Shown: positions 1 through 9,639 of the stretch, piece by piece
Layout: each line of letters opens with the position of its first letter
How positions within the stretch are numbered: the first letter of the stretch is position 1
From: Hydrogenophaga sp. 2FB
GTDB taxonomy: Bacteria > Pseudomonadota > Gammaproteobacteria > Burkholderiales > Burkholderiaceae_C
Assembly (NCBI RefSeq): GCF_005503365.1
Contig: NZ_SCML01000006.1
Location: 62,001-126,000, forward strand
Reading direction: 5' to 3'
Length of the DNA stretch: 64,000 nt
Made by a program: the position numbers and the translations under genes
The notes under the pieces: generated by a model
Told to the model about the DNA's origin: nothing
Seen by the model: the letters and a program-made list of their open reading frames with translations, nothing else
The model's database searches: none

Positions 1-371
1 AAGGCCCGACCGACGGCCTGGGCCTGATCCCCGGCGAGGTGGTGCGCTTTCAGCTCGAAGGCCGCTTGCAGGCCGATGGCAGCCGCTTCAAGGTGCCCCA
101 GATGGGCTGGAACCCGGTGTTTCACGACCTTGGGCGCGGCCCGGCACACCCGTTGTGGGCCAATATCGGGGATGGCGCCTATTTCTACTTCGTGCACAGC
201 TTCTATGCTCGGCCGGCCCAAGCCGCGCACTGCGTGGGCGAAGCAGACTACTGCGGGCGTTTTGCCGCCGCCATTGCCCGCGATAATATTTTTGCCACCC
301 AGTTTCACCCGGAAAAAAGCGCCGATCAGGGCCTGGCGCTCTACCGCAACTTCCTCTCCTGGAACCCCTGA
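1..371 (+). CDS. hisH: Imidazole glycerol phosphate synthase glutaminase subunit HisH (C-terminal part)
   Basis: Partial gene; its 5' end lies outside the window and the reading frame enters at base 3. HisH hydrolyses glutamine and channels ammonia to HisF in histidine biosynthesis. What remains is the C-terminal half of a class I glutamine amidotransferase: a TDGLGLIPG segment near the start, a PQMGWN segment, and the ATQFHPEKS motif carrying the catalytic His and Glu. The nucleophilic Cys would lie upstream of the window. The stop is 27 bases before hisA, and hisF follows, which fits a co-transcribed hisHAF block. Confidence 0.96.
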   Translation, partial: GPTDGLGLIPGEVVRFQLEGRLQADGSRFKVPQMGWNPVFHDLGRGPAHPLWANIGDGAYFYFVHSFYARPAQAAHCVGEADYCGRFAAAIARDNIFATQFHPEKSADQGLALYRNFLSWNP

Positions 372-398
372 GTCCATCCGCCTTCCACCCACACCATC

Positions 399-1139
399 AT
401 GCTGCTGATTCCTGCCATTGATCTGAAAGACGGCCAGTGCGTTCGCCTCAAACAGGGCGACATGGACCAATCCACGGTGTTCGGCGACAACCCGGCGGCC
501 ATTGCCCGCAGTTGGGTCGACAAGGGCGCGCGGCGCGTGCACCTGGTGGACCTCAACGGGGCCTTCGCCGGCAAACCGAAGAACGAACAGGCGATCCGCG
601 CCATCCTGAAAGAGGTGGGTTCCGAGGTGGACGTGCAACTGGGCGGTGGCATCCGCGACCTCGACACCATCGAGCGCTACCTCGACGCCGGCCTGCGCTA
701 CGTGATCATCGGCACCGCGGCCGTGAAGAACCCGGGCTTCCTGCAGGATGCCTGCACCGCGTTCGGCGGCCACATCATCGTCGGCCTCGACGCCAAGGAC
801 GGCAAGGTCGCCACCGACGGCTGGAGCAAGCTCACCGGCCACGAGGTGGTGGACCTGGGCAAGAAGTTCGAGGACTACGGCGTCGAAGGCATCATCTACA
901 CCGACATCGGCCGCGATGGCATGCTCTCGGGCATCAACATCGACGCCACCGTCAAGCTGGCGCAGGCGCTCTCGATTCCCGTCATTGCCTCGGGTGGGCT
1001 GTCCAACCTGGAAGACATCCGCGCGCTGTGCGCCGTGGAAGACGAGGGCGTGGAAGGTGTGATCTGCGGCCGCTCGATCTACAGCGGCGACCTGGACTTC
1101 GAAGCGGCGCAGAACCTGGCCGACGAGCTCAACGGATGA
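399..1139 (+). CDS. hisA: ProFAR isomerase HisA
   Basis: 246 residues, the usual length. HisA isomerises ProFAR to PRFAR, the fourth step of histidine synthesis, as a (beta/alpha)8 barrel in the cytoplasm. The first strand reads [15 protein letters not shown], placing the catalytic base at Asp8; the second acidic residue lies in the GLDAKDG segment near residue 130. Phosphate-binding glycine turns (GGGIRD, ASGGLS, GRSIYSG) are all present. The ATG has no clear Shine-Dalgarno sequence and probably relies on translation from hisH, 27 bases upstream. The stop codon overlaps the hisF start (ATGA). Confidence 0.98.
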   Translation: MLLIPAIDLKDGQCVRLKQGDMDQSTVFGDNPAAIARSWVDKGARRVHLVDLNGAFAGKPKNEQAIRAILKEVGSEVDVQLGGGIRDLDTIERYLDAGLRYVIIGTAAVKNPGFLQDACTAFGGHIIVGLDAKDGKVATDGWSKLTGHEVVDLGKKFEDYGVEGIIYTDIGRDGMLSGINIDATVKLAQALSIPVIASGGLSNLEDIRALCAVEDEGVEGVICGRSIYSGDLDFEAAQNLADELNG

Positions 1140-1918
1140 CGCTGGCCAAACGCATCATCCCCTGCCTGGACGTGACCGGCGGTCGCGTCGTCAAGGGCGT
1201 GAACTTCGTCGAATTGCGCGACGCGGGCGACCCGGTGGAAATCGCGGCGCGCTACAACGAGCAGGGCGCCGACGAGCTGACTTTCCTGGACATCACGGCC
1301 ACCTCCGACGGCCGCGATCTCATCCTGCACATCATCGAAGCCGTGGCCTCGCAGGTTTTCATCCCGCTCACGGTGGGCGGCGGTGTGCGCACGGTGGAAG
1401 ATGTGCGCCGCCTGCTCAACGCCGGGGCCGACAAGACCAGCTTCAACTCCGCCGCCATCGCCAACCCGCAAGTGATCCGCGATGCGTCCGACAAATACGG
1501 CGCGCAGTGCATCGTGGTGGCCATCGACGCCAAGCGCCGCCAGGGCGACGACCTGGCCCAGCGCGGCGAAGGCTGGGACGTGTACAGCCATGGTGGACGC
1601 AAGAACACCGGTCTGGACGTGGTGGCGTGGGCGCGCCGCATGGCCGAACACGGCGCGGGCGAAATTCTGCTGACCAGCATGGACCGCGACGGCACGAAGT
1701 CGGGTTTTGACCTTGCGCTCACCCGCGCGGTGGCCGACGCGGTGACCGTCCCCGTGATCGCTTCGGGCGGCGTGGGCAACCTGGACCACCTGGCCGACGG
1801 CGTGCAACAGGGTGGGGCGGATGCGGTGCTGGCCGCCAGCATCTTCCACTACGGCGAGTTCACCGTGGCGCAGGCCAAGGCCCGCATGGCCGAACGCGGT
1901 ATTCCGGTTCGGCGCTGA
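1136..1918 (+). CDS. hisF: Imidazole glycerol phosphate synthase cyclase subunit HisF
   Basis: 260 residues. HisF condenses PRFAR with ammonia from HisH to give imidazole glycerol phosphate and AICAR. The start ATG overlaps the hisA stop by 4 bases, and the protein begins [13 protein letters not shown], giving the catalytic Asp12. The second catalytic acid is in VAIDAKRR near residue 130. The LTVGGGVRT and VIASGGVGN phosphate loops are intact. It ends the first his block: the next gene is on the opposite strand and its stop lies 10 bases beyond the hisF stop, so the his genes are split here. Confidence 0.98.
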   Translation: MTLAKRIIPCLDVTGGRVVKGVNFVELRDAGDPVEIAARYNEQGADELTFLDITATSDGRDLILHIIEAVASQVFIPLTVGGGVRTVEDVRRLLNAGADKTSFNSAAIANPQVIRDASDKYGAQCIVVAIDAKRRQGDDLAQRGEGWDVYSHGGRKNTGLDVVAWARRMAEHGAGEILLTSMDRDGTKSGFDLALTRAVADAVTVPVIASGGVGNLDHLADGVQQGGADAVLAASIFHYGEFTVAQAKARMAERGIPVRR

Positions 1919-1927
1919 GCCTCGCCG

Positions 1928-2422
1928 TCAGGCGTGGTCGCCGCGCGCCGGGAACTGCCGCTCCAGCCGGTCTTCCAGTTCACCGACGGTTGCGCTCAGG
2001 CCATTGCCGGTCTGCTCCACCACCTGGGTCAGCGCGGCCTGCACCTGGTCCATCTTCAGGCTGATCCTGTCCGACAGCTCGCGTTCGCGCGCCGCGGTCG
2101 CCTGCAGCTCGTTCTGCAGGTACTGCCGCAGTTCCGTGAAGCGCGATGCCTCGGCCTTGTCGGCCAGCACGCGCTGATCGGCCGCCTCGCGCGTGATGCG
2201 CCGCACTTCCATCAAGTGAAGCGTCTGGTAATACACCAGCGCGCCGAGGAACACCACCAGCACCAGGGCCAGCATGCCCAGCAGCACCAGGCCCATGGGC
2301 GCCTGTACCTGGGTGACGCCGAAATTGATCGCGGTGGGTTGCAGGATCTGTTCGAAGTTCAGGGCCACGAAGCCTGCGATGAACAGGATGAACAGGACCA
2401 GGAGCAGGGTTCGAATTTTCAT
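1928..2422 (-). CDS. LapA-domain inner-membrane protein with a C-terminal coiled coil
   Basis: 164 residues. Two hydrophobic segments (about residues 4-22 and 43-66) flank a short periplasmic loop with the FALNFEQILQP-type pattern of the LapA (DUF1049) family, whose E. coli member helps control LPS assembly. Residues 70-160 are charged and heptad-like and probably form a cytoplasmic coiled coil, longer than in E. coli LapA. GAGGAA lies just before the ATG. The gene sits antisense between hisF and hisI, splitting the histidine cluster. No lapB/yciM-like TPR gene is adjacent, so a role in LPS control here is inference. Confidence 0.8.
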   Translation of the reverse strand: MKIRTLLLVLFILFIAGFVALNFEQILQPTAINFGVTQVQAPMGLVLLGMLALVLVVFLGALVYYQTLHLMEVRRITREAADQRVLADKAEASRFTELRQYLQNELQATAARERELSDRISLKMDQVQAALTQVVEQTGNGLSATVGELEDRLERQFPARGDHA

Positions 2423-2525
2423 GGTGTTCCTCGTCGTTGAGCGGGCGGGGCCGCAGGTTGCCGGTCAATGGACCGATCCATCCTAACGGCATTCGCGGCG
2501 CAGGGGTGTCCAGGGCCGAGGCCCA

Positions 2526-2541
2526 TGGTAGATTCCTCGAA
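2526..2541 (+). promoter_or_regulatory. Extended -10 promoter placing the start site at the hisI ATG
   Basis: TG-G-TAGATT (2526-2534) is followed by six bases and then the hisI ATG at 2541. There is no Shine-Dalgarno sequence in the gap. Transcription would start at or next to the A of the ATG, so the mRNA would be leaderless. No convincing -35 is visible, as is common with extended -10 promoters. hisI needs its own promoter because the preceding gene is on the other strand. Confidence 0.55.
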
Positions 2542-2930
2542 TGAACTGGCTCGACGAAGTGAAGTGGGACGCGCAAGGCCTGGTGCCCGTGATCGCGCAA
2601 GAGGCCGCCACGGGCGACGTGTTGATGTTCGCCTGGATGAACCGCGAGGCGCTGGCGAAAACGGCCGAGCTCGGTCGCGCGGTCTACTACAGCCGCTCGC
2701 GTGGGCGGCTCTGGTTCAAAGGCGAGGAATCCGGCCACGTGCAGACCGTGCACGACATCCGCATGGACTGCGACAACGACGTGGTGCTGCTCAAGGTGAC
2801 GCAACTTGGGCACGAGCCCGGCATCGCCTGCCACACCGGTCGCCACAGCTGCTTCTTCCAACGCCTGGAAACCGACCGCTGGAACGCCGTCGAGCCCGTG
2901 CTCAAAGACCCCGAATCGATTTACAAGTGA
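2541..2930 (+). CDS. hisI: Phosphoribosyl-AMP cyclohydrolase HisI
   Basis: 129 residues, a stand-alone PRA-CH domain not fused to HisE. It opens the adenine ring of PR-AMP in the third step of histidine synthesis. The substrate-contact segment FAWMNREAL, the zinc/magnesium motif [10 protein letters not shown], and [10 protein letters not shown] with metal-binding Cys and His residues are all present. It begins the second his block, with hisE starting 3 bases after its stop. The upstream sequence looks like a promoter for a leaderless message rather than a ribosome-binding site. Confidence 0.98.
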   Translation: MNWLDEVKWDAQGLVPVIAQEAATGDVLMFAWMNREALAKTAELGRAVYYSRSRGRLWFKGEESGHVQTVHDIRMDCDNDVVLLKVTQLGHEPGIACHTGRHSCFFQRLETDRWNAVEPVLKDPESIYK

Positions 2931-2932
2931 AT

Positions 2933-3313
2933 ATGTCCACCAACGATGACCTGGCGCGCCTGGCCGCCGTGATCGAAGGTCGCAAGCCGGCCAACGGCGG
3001 CGATCCCGAGAAAAGCTACGTCGCCCGCCTGCTGCACAAAGGCCCAGATGCCTTCCTGAAGAAGATCGGCGAAGAGGCCACCGAGGCCGTGATGGCGGCC
3101 AAGGACCTGGACCACGGTGGTGACCCGCAGAAGCTGGTGAACGAAACCGCCGACCTGTGGTTCCACTGCATGATCGCGCTCGCCCACTACAACCTGAGCC
3201 CGGCCGACGTGATCGCCGAGCTGACGCGCCGCGAAGGACTGAGTGGCCTGGAAGAGAAGGCCATGCGCAAGGTGCTGCAGCGCGAAGCGGCTCCAGGCCC
3301 GCACACCGATTGA
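2933..3313 (+). CDS. hisE: Phosphoribosyl-ATP pyrophosphatase HisE
   Basis: 126 residues. HisE removes pyrophosphate from PR-ATP, step two of histidine synthesis, and belongs to the all-alpha MazG-like fold. The [15 protein letters not shown] helix and the NETADLWFH helix carry the acidic metal-binding residues (EExxE and ExxD patterns). The ATG (beginning [10 protein letters not shown]) lies 3 bases after the hisI stop, so translation is probably coupled. HisI and HisE are separate polypeptides, unlike the fused enzyme of enterobacteria. Confidence 0.97.
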   Translation: MSTNDDLARLAAVIEGRKPANGGDPEKSYVARLLHKGPDAFLKKIGEEATEAVMAAKDLDHGGDPQKLVNETADLWFHCMIALAHYNLSPADVIAELTRREGLSGLEEKAMRKVLQREAAPGPHTD

Positions 3314-3326
3314 AAAGGAGTCCCTC

Positions 3327-3716
3327 ATGAGCGACATCATCGACATCAAGGCCGTGGACAGCGAGAAGGCCCAGTCCCTCAAGACCGTGGGCTGGGTGAG
3401 TTACGTCCTGCACTTGCTGGTGGCCGTGGCCGCCGTCTTCCCTGGCGCGCAGGTCAGCCCGGTGCTGTTGATCGTCGCCCTGATCATCGATCTGGTGAAG
3501 AAGAGCGAGGCCGAAGGCACCTGGCAGGCCAGCCACTTTTCCTGGCGCATCCGCACGGTGATCTGGGCCGCGGTGCTGTACCTCGTGACACTGCCGCTGT
3601 GGCTGCTGTTCCTGGCGCCGGGCTGGATCGCCTGGTGCCTGATCTCGATCTGGTTCCTCTACCGCATCGTCAAGGGCATGGTGCGCATGAACGCCAGCCA
3701 GCCCATGCCCGACTGA
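3327..3716 (+). CDS. Small multipass membrane protein, DUF4870-like
   Basis: 129 residues with four hydrophobic segments (about residues 22-40, 43-57, 76-96 and 98-115). The pattern of a short polar N-terminus, LIVALIIDLVKK and a WLLFLAPGW-type third helix resembles DUF4870-family proteins, whose function is unknown. A strong AAGGAG lies 7 bases before the ATG. It sits between hisE and the HIT gene with short gaps, so it is probably co-transcribed, but nothing ties it to histidine synthesis. No catalytic motif is visible. Confidence 0.75.
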   Translation: MSDIIDIKAVDSEKAQSLKTVGWVSYVLHLLVAVAAVFPGAQVSPVLLIVALIIDLVKKSEAEGTWQASHFSWRIRTVIWAAVLYLVTLPLWLLFLAPGWIAWCLISIWFLYRIVKGMVRMNASQPMPD

Positions 3717-3736
3717 ACCTCCATTTCCTTGACCCC

Positions 3737-4099
3737 ATGAGCGCACACGATCCCAACTGCATCTTCTGCAAGATCATCGCCGGCCAGATTCCGTCGAAGA
3801 AGGTCTACGAAGACGACGACATCTTCGTTTTTCACGACATCCACCCGTGGGCGCCGGTGCACTTCCTGATGGTGCCCAAGGAACACCTGCCCTCCATGGC
3901 CCAGCTCGGCCCCGAGCACGAGCGGCTGATGGGCCGCATGATGACCCTGGCCCCGCGTCTGGCGCAGGAGCAGGGCTGCAATCCGTACCCCGAAGGCGGA
4001 TTTCGCATCGTGTGCAACAACGGCGCCGAAGGGGGCCAGGAAGTGCACCATCTCCATGTCCACGTCATCGGCGGTCCGCGTCCCTGGCTGCGCGGCTGA
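3737..4099 (+). CDS. HIT-family nucleotide-binding protein (HinT-like)
   Basis: 120 residues, typical for HinT purine-nucleoside phosphoramidases. The histidine triad reads HLHVHV (His105, His107, His109), and the N-terminal CIFCKIIAGQIPSKKVYED block is diagnostic; Cys8 and Cys11 match the Cys-x-x-Cys of zinc-binding HIT proteins. The family hydrolyses nucleoside 5'-phosphoramidates and aminoacyl-adenylates. The start codon lacks an obvious Shine-Dalgarno and sits 20 bases after the previous gene. Location between hisE and tatA is common in Burkholderiales; the physiological substrate is not evident. Confidence 0.93.
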   Translation: MSAHDPNCIFCKIIAGQIPSKKVYEDDDIFVFHDIHPWAPVHFLMVPKEHLPSMAQLGPEHERLMGRMMTLAPRLAQEQGCNPYPEGGFRIVCNNGAEGGQEVHHLHVHVIGGPRPWLRG

Positions 4100-4211
4100 T
4101 CACCCCTGCGCAAGGCCTTTGTATGGGGTCTTGCGAGCGGGCTGAACTCCTCCCCGGGCTTAGAATCCCAAGCAAGGCGACTACCGCTCTATTCCCTATC
4201 TGGAGAAACAC

Positions 4212-4451
4212 ATGGGTTCGTTTTCCATCTGGCACTGGCTGATCGTGCTGCTGATCGTGGTGATGGTGTTCGGCACCAAGAAACTCAAGAACCTCGGGTC
4301 CGATCTGGGCGGCGCGGTCAAGGGTTTCAAGGACGGCATGAAGGAAGGTGGGCAAAACCCCGCCGACAACGAGGCCGCACCGGGACAGGTTACGCAAGAC
4401 ACCCGCACCGACAAGAACACCATCGACGTCGAGGCCAAGCACAAAAGCTGA
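4212..4451 (+). CDS. tatA: Sec-independent translocase subunit TatA
   Basis: 79 residues. One N-terminal transmembrane helix (about residues 5-20), an FGTKKL hinge and an amphipathic helix (about 23-42) define TatA, which polymerises around TatBC to pass folded twin-arginine proteins across the inner membrane. The tail is short and charged. A GGAG lies 9 bases before the ATG. The 98-base gap to tatB shows no gene; tatA and tatB probably share a transcript at different levels, as TatA is normally needed in excess. Confidence 0.96.
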   Translation: MGSFSIWHWLIVLLIVVMVFGTKKLKNLGSDLGGAVKGFKDGMKEGGQNPADNEAAPGQVTQDTRTDKNTIDVEAKHKS

Positions 4452-4550
4452 TGACCCGGTTGCGCAGGGGCATCCCGTTTCGTGACCTCGTTGCACACAC
4501 CTTCGGGTTGACGTCCGTCCACCCGACCTTGCCCGCAGAATGGCCGACAC

Positions 4551-5042
4551 ATGATTGATCTGGGCATTTCCAAACTTGCGTTGATCGGAGCGGTGGCGTT
4601 GATCGTCATCGGTCCCGAGAAACTGCCCCGCGTGGCCCGCACGGTGGGCGCCTTGCTGGGCAAGGCGCAGCGCTACGTGTCGGACGTGAAGGCCGAAGTC
4701 AGCCGTTCGATGGAGCTCGAAGAGCTCAAGAAAATGAAGGACACCATGACCGAGGCCGCGCGCGACGTCGGCGCCACGGTGCAAGGCGGTGTCAACGACT
4801 TCGAGAAGTCGTGGTCCGATGCCACGGCCGGGCTCGACGGCACGTCGACCTCGTACGACGCGAATGCCCCGCTGGGCTCGCTCGAGCCGCCCGTTTACAA
4901 ACACCCCAAGAAGAACTGGCGCCTGAAGCAGAAGGCGATGCCCCAGTGGTTCAAAGCCCGCACCGGCGTGCGCACCCGCACCCAATCCGGTGCGGCCCGC
5001 GTGGCCCGGTTCCGGCCGCGCTCCTCTTCCGCCCCCCGTTGA
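4551..5042 (+). CDS. tatB: Sec-independent translocase subunit TatB
   Basis: 163 residues. The N-terminus [21 protein letters not shown] with the following [10 protein letters not shown] is typical TatB: a single membrane helix ending in the GPEKLP hinge, then an amphipathic helix and a long charged tail. TatB and TatC form the receptor for twin-arginine signal peptides. The extreme C-terminus is Arg-rich. The stop overlaps the tatC ATG (TGATG), so the two are translationally coupled. Confidence 0.96.
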   Translation: MIDLGISKLALIGAVALIVIGPEKLPRVARTVGALLGKAQRYVSDVKAEVSRSMELEELKKMKDTMTEAARDVGATVQGGVNDFEKSWSDATAGLDGTSTSYDANAPLGSLEPPVYKHPKKNWRLKQKAMPQWFKARTGVRTRTQSGAARVARFRPRSSSAPR

Positions 5043-5842
5043 TGTCCGACCCCAAAGATTCCACCGACGAACTCGCCGGTACCGAGCAGCCGTTCGTCCA
5101 GCACCTCATGGAGCTGCGCGACCGGCTCCTGTACGGCATCATCGGTCTGGCCATCTGCATGGCCTTGTTGGCGTTCTGGCCCGGCCCCAGTGGCTTGATC
5201 GACCTGATCGCGGTGCCCATCCGGGCCCACATGCCGCCGGATGCCAAGCTGATCGCCGTCGGCGTGTTCTCACCCTTCTTCGTGCCGATCAAGGTGCTGG
5301 CCATGGCGGCGCTGCTGCTGTCCTTGCCGTGGTGGATGTACCAGGTGTGGGCCTTCGTGGCGCCCGGCCTCTACAGCCATGAACGGCGTTTTGCGATCCC
5401 GCTGATCATCCTGGGCAGTTTGCTGGCGTACGTGGGTATCGCCTTCGTGCAGTTCTTCGTGCTGGACAAGATGTTCGGCTTCATCCAGAAGTTCACGCCC
5501 GCCAGCGTGGCCGCCACGCCAGACATTGCCTCGTATGTCGAGGCCATCCTGTCGCTGTACCTCGCCTTCGGCCTGGCTTTCCAGGTGCCCATCGTGGTGG
5601 TGCTGCTGGTCAAGATGAAGATGGTGACGGTGAAGATGCTCAAGGAATTCCGGGGCTACTTCATCGTCGTGGCCTTCGTCGTCGCGGCGGTGGTCACGCC
5701 ACCCGACGTGATTTCGCAACTGGCCCTTGCCGTGCCCATGTGCCTGCTCTACGAGCTGGGCATCTGGGGTGCGCAATGGTTCATCAAGTCGACCGCGCAG
5801 ACCGACGAAGAAGCCAAGGAAGAGGAAGCCGCGTCGTCCTAA
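5042..5842 (+). CDS. tatC: Sec-independent translocase subunit TatC
   Basis: 266 residues with six predicted membrane helices. The N-terminal HLMELRDRLLYG segment, the conserved cytoplasmic signature of TatC that contacts the twin-arginine motif, starts near residue 22. The conserved FFVPIKV loop and the VVTPPDVISQ segment are present. The tail ends in an acidic Glu/Lys/Ala stretch. It overlaps the tatB stop by one base and closes the his-HIT-tat cluster; the following gene is convergent. The window holds two plausible clients, PetA and the transglycosylase at 33864. Confidence 0.98.
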   Translation: MSDPKDSTDELAGTEQPFVQHLMELRDRLLYGIIGLAICMALLAFWPGPSGLIDLIAVPIRAHMPPDAKLIAVGVFSPFFVPIKVLAMAALLLSLPWWMYQVWAFVAPGLYSHERRFAIPLIILGSLLAYVGIAFVQFFVLDKMFGFIQKFTPASVAATPDIASYVEAILSLYLAFGLAFQVPIVVVLLVKMKMVTVKMLKEFRGYFIVVAFVVAAVVTPPDVISQLALAVPMCLLYELGIWGAQWFIKSTAQTDEEAKEEEAASS

Positions 5843-5857
5843 CGCAGCAGCAGCGCC

Positions 5858-7009
<1,152 letters not shown>

Positions 7010-7134
7010 GAAGGGTGCCAACGGGTTGAGGGGCGGCCCGGCCAGGCCGTGTCACGTGGGATATTGTCCCGCATATGGGCGATGGTGGATGGTGTCACAG
7101 GGACCCGGATCGGTCCGCCGGGACCGCGCGCGAC

Positions 7135-7143
7135 TGTCAGAAT
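7135..7143 (+). promoter_or_regulatory. Probable extended -10 element for the Nif3-like/pdxA pair
   Basis: TG-T-CAGAAT (7135-7143) lies about 26 bases before the ATG at 7170, so transcription would begin near 7150. No good -35 is visible. It is the only promoter-like sequence in the 160-base divergent gap with the protease gene. Confidence 0.4.
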
Positions 7144-7169
7144 GGAGGGCCCCACTCGTCTTCGCTTTC

Positions 7170-7937
7170 ATGCCCATGCCCGCCCAGCGCACCGCCCTGA
7201 CCGACGCCTTGAATGACTTGCTGCAGCCCGCGCAGTTCAAGGACTACGGCCCGAACGGCCTGCAGGTGGAGGGGCGCGCCGAGGTGCGCAAACTCGTCAG
7301 CGGCGTGACCGCCAGCCGAGCCCTGATCGAGGCGGCCATTGCCGAGAAGGCCGATGCCATTCTGGTGCACCACGGCCTGTTCTGGCGCGGACAGGACGGT
7401 CGCGTGACGGGCTGGATGAAGCAGCGCCTGTCGCTGCTGCTGGCCCATGACATCAACCTGTTTGCGTACCACCTGCCGCTGGACGCGCATCCCGAACTGG
7501 GCAACAACGCGCAGCTCGCACGCCATCTCGGCGTTGCCATCTACCCCGATGCCCGCGGCCGCTTCGGCGAACAGGCCCTGGGCTTCATGGGCGAGCGCCG
7601 CTCGGACAGTGCGGCGGCACTGTCCGAGCACGTGAGCGAACGGCTGGGGCGCGCAGTCACGCTGGTGGCCGAGCCCGATCGTCCAGTGCAACACGTGGCG
7701 CTGTGCACCGGTGGGGCGCAGGGCTACTTTGAAGCGGCCATTGCGGCCGGCGCGGACGTGTTCATCACCGGTGAAATCTCCGAGCCCCAGGCGCACTACG
7801 CGCGCGAATGTGGCGTGGCCTACATCGCGTGTGGCCACCACGCCTCCGAGCGCTACGGCGCGCCGGCGGTGGGAGCGCACGTGGCGGCACAGCTCGGGCT
7901 TGAGCACGTGTTCATCGACATTCACAACCCCGCCTGA
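7170..7937 (+). CDS. Nif3-like dinuclear metal centre protein (YbgI family)
   Basis: 255 residues. Metal-ligand signatures are HHGLFWRG (His67, His68), a YHLPLDAHPELGNN segment with an Asp and Asn pair, and a C-terminal CGHHASERYG. These match the YbgI/Nif3 family, a toroidal hexamer binding two metal ions per subunit; the E. coli homologue is often called a GTP cyclohydrolase I type 2-like protein, but the true reaction is uncertain. MPMPAQRT is the chosen start, with the second Met also possible. pdxA begins 8 bases after its stop. Confidence 0.92.
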   Translation: MPMPAQRTALTDALNDLLQPAQFKDYGPNGLQVEGRAEVRKLVSGVTASRALIEAAIAEKADAILVHHGLFWRGQDGRVTGWMKQRLSLLLAHDINLFAYHLPLDAHPELGNNAQLARHLGVAIYPDARGRFGEQALGFMGERRSDSAAALSEHVSERLGRAVTLVAEPDRPVQHVALCTGGAQGYFEAAIAAGADVFITGEISEPQAHYARECGVAYIACGHHASERYGAPAVGAHVAAQLGLEHVFIDIHNPA

Positions 7938-7945
7938 GACATCAC

Positions 7946-8992
7946 ATGCCTGCTTCTGTTGCGCTGCCCATCGTTCTGAGCATGGGCGATCCGGCCGGCA
8001 TCGGCCCGGAGATCGTCGCCAAGGCATTCCGCGAACGCCCGGCCTTGCTGCGGCATGTGGTCGTCGCGGGTGATGTCGCGACCATGCACCGTGCGCTGCG
8101 CCTCACGGCCCCCGAAGCGGGGTCGGCCCGTGACGCCCTGGTTCTGGCCGAAATCGAAGACTTGCCTGCCTTGGCACATGTGCCGTCCGGCTGCATGGCC
8201 GTCGTGCAGGCCTGTGCCTTGTCGCAGCCGCCCGCTTTCGGCCGCATCGACGCCCGAGCCGGGCGCGCGGCCGCCGACTGCATCCAGTGGGCGGCGCAGG
8301 CTGCGCTGTGGGGCCGTGCTCGCGCCGTGGTGACCGCGCCGATCCAGAAGGAAGCACTGGCCGCAGCTGGCGTGGACCATCCCGGGCACACCGAGCTGTT
8401 GCAGTCGCTCGCGGCGGCGCACGCGGGCGTGTCGGTGCAGGCCTTGCCGGTGCGCATGATGCTCAGTTGCCCTGGGTTGAGCACGGTGCTGGTGAGCATT
8501 CACGTGTCGCTGCGCCAGGCCTTGCAGGCCGTGACGCGGGAGCAGGTGCTGCAGACGATCCGCATCACCCACGCGCATTTCCGGCGCGCCGGATTCGCCG
8601 CGCCGCGTATTGCCGTGGCCGGGTTGAACCCCCACGCGGGGGAGGGCGGCTTGTTTGGCCGGGAGGAAATCGAGGTCATTGCTCCGGCCATCGAGCTGAC
8701 ACGGGCCGAAGGCGTGCTGGCCAGCGGGCCTCACGCGCCGGACACGGTGTTCATGCGCGCGCGCCAAGGCGCCTTCGATGTGGTGGTGGCGATGTACCAC
8801 GACCAGGGTTTGATCCCGGTCAAACTGCTGGGGCTGGAGCACGGTGTGAACACCACCCTGGGTTTGCCGTTCGTGCGCACCAGCCCGGACCATGGCACGG
8901 CGTTCGACATCGCCGGCACCGGCCAGGCCAGCGCCGCGAGTCTGTTGGCCGCGATCGACGCGGCCCTGGAGGCGGTGCCTAGCGTTGCTTGA
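7946..8992 (+). CDS. pdxA: 4-hydroxythreonine-4-phosphate dehydrogenase PdxA
   Basis: 348 residues. PdxA oxidises 4-phosphohydroxy-L-threonine with NAD in the DXP-dependent pathway to pyridoxal phosphate. The N-terminal [13 protein letters not shown] motif, the [10 protein letters not shown] segment, the metal-binding His of DHPGHTELL, the [10 protein letters not shown] loop and the [12 protein letters not shown] motif are all present. It follows the Nif3-like gene closely (8 bases). Its last 14 bases overlap the 3' end of mscL on the other strand. Confidence 0.97.
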   Translation: MPASVALPIVLSMGDPAGIGPEIVAKAFRERPALLRHVVVAGDVATMHRALRLTAPEAGSARDALVLAEIEDLPALAHVPSGCMAVVQACALSQPPAFGRIDARAGRAAADCIQWAAQAALWGRARAVVTAPIQKEALAAAGVDHPGHTELLQSLAAAHAGVSVQALPVRMMLSCPGLSTVLVSIHVSLRQALQAVTREQVLQTIRITHAHFRRAGFAAPRIAVAGLNPHAGEGGLFGREEIEVIAPAIELTRAEGVLASGPHAPDTVFMRARQGAFDVVVAMYHDQGLIPVKLLGLEHGVNTTLGLPFVRTSPDHGTAFDIAGTGQASAASLLAAIDAALEAVPSVA

Positions 8993-9410
8993 GGCTGTCG
9001 CGGATTTCGCGCAGCAGCGCGATGTCTTCGGGCGTTGCAGGTGCCTCCACCGGGGCGGGCGGCGCTTCGCGCTTGAGGCGGTTGATCTGCTTGACCATGA
9101 TGAAGATGATGAACGCCATGATGGCGAAGTTCAGCGCCACCGTGATGAAGCTGCCGTAGGCCAGTGTGGGCACGCCAGCGGCCTTCAACCCGGCCAGCGT
9201 CGCCGGCGTGCCTGCCGGCACGCTGCCCAGCGCAATGAACAGGTTCGTGAAGTCCAGGTTGCCAAACACGGCGCCCACGATCGGCATGATGATGTCGTCC
9301 ACCATCGAGGTGACGATCTTGCCGAAAGCGCCGCCAATGATCACGCCTACAGCCAGGTCGATCACATTGCCCTTGACGGCAAATTCCTTGAACTCTTGCA
9401 TCATGCCCAT
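8979..9410 (-). CDS. mscL: Large-conductance mechanosensitive channel MscL
   Basis: 143 residues. MscL forms a homopentameric channel that opens under membrane tension during osmotic downshock. The N-terminus [26 protein letters not shown] is a short amphipathic helix running into TM1, which has the constriction-lining Gly/Ala/Val pattern; the second membrane helix is about residues 78-100 ([16 protein letters not shown]). A C-terminal charged bundle helix is present. GGAG lies 8 bases before the ATG. It is tail-to-tail with pdxA, overlapping by 14 bases. Confidence 0.97.
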   Translation of the reverse strand: MGMMQEFKEFAVKGNVIDLAVGVIIGGAFGKIVTSMVDDIIMPIVGAVFGNLDFTNLFIALGSVPAGTPATLAGLKAAGVPTLAYGSFITVALNFAIMAFIIFIMVKQINRLKREAPPAPVEAPATPEDIALLREIRDSLKQR

Positions 9411-9585
9411 GTTGTTCTCCAGCGGTTGGGTTGTGTGAAAGTCAGATCAGCAGGCATGCCAAGGCACGGCCGCGAATCATTCTCACACAGCCCCCGTGTG
9501 CCACGGTGAACTCCTTATGAATTGTGCCGAGCCAATAGCCCAGTTCTCTTCTCCGACAAGCGGCAAAGCCCCGCAGTCGCTCCAG

Positions 9586-9591
9586 TACAAT
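9586..9591 (+). promoter_or_regulatory. Candidate -10 box for petABC
   Basis: TACAAT in the 229-base gap between mscL and petA, 48 bases before the petA ATG. No good -35 at 16-18 bases is visible. The rest of the gap holds no gene that I can see; petA has its own AAAGATC ribosome-binding region. Confidence 0.4.
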
Positions 9592-9639
9592 GCCGGGTTG
9601 TCCCTAGTGTCCCGTCTCGACTCTCATTGAAAGATCCCC

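Noticed and set aside
1980..3746. A 588-codon minus-strand frame over hisI/hisE and the lapA-like gene
   Set aside because: It overlaps several well-supported genes in other frames and has no family motif; a shadow of GC-rich coding.
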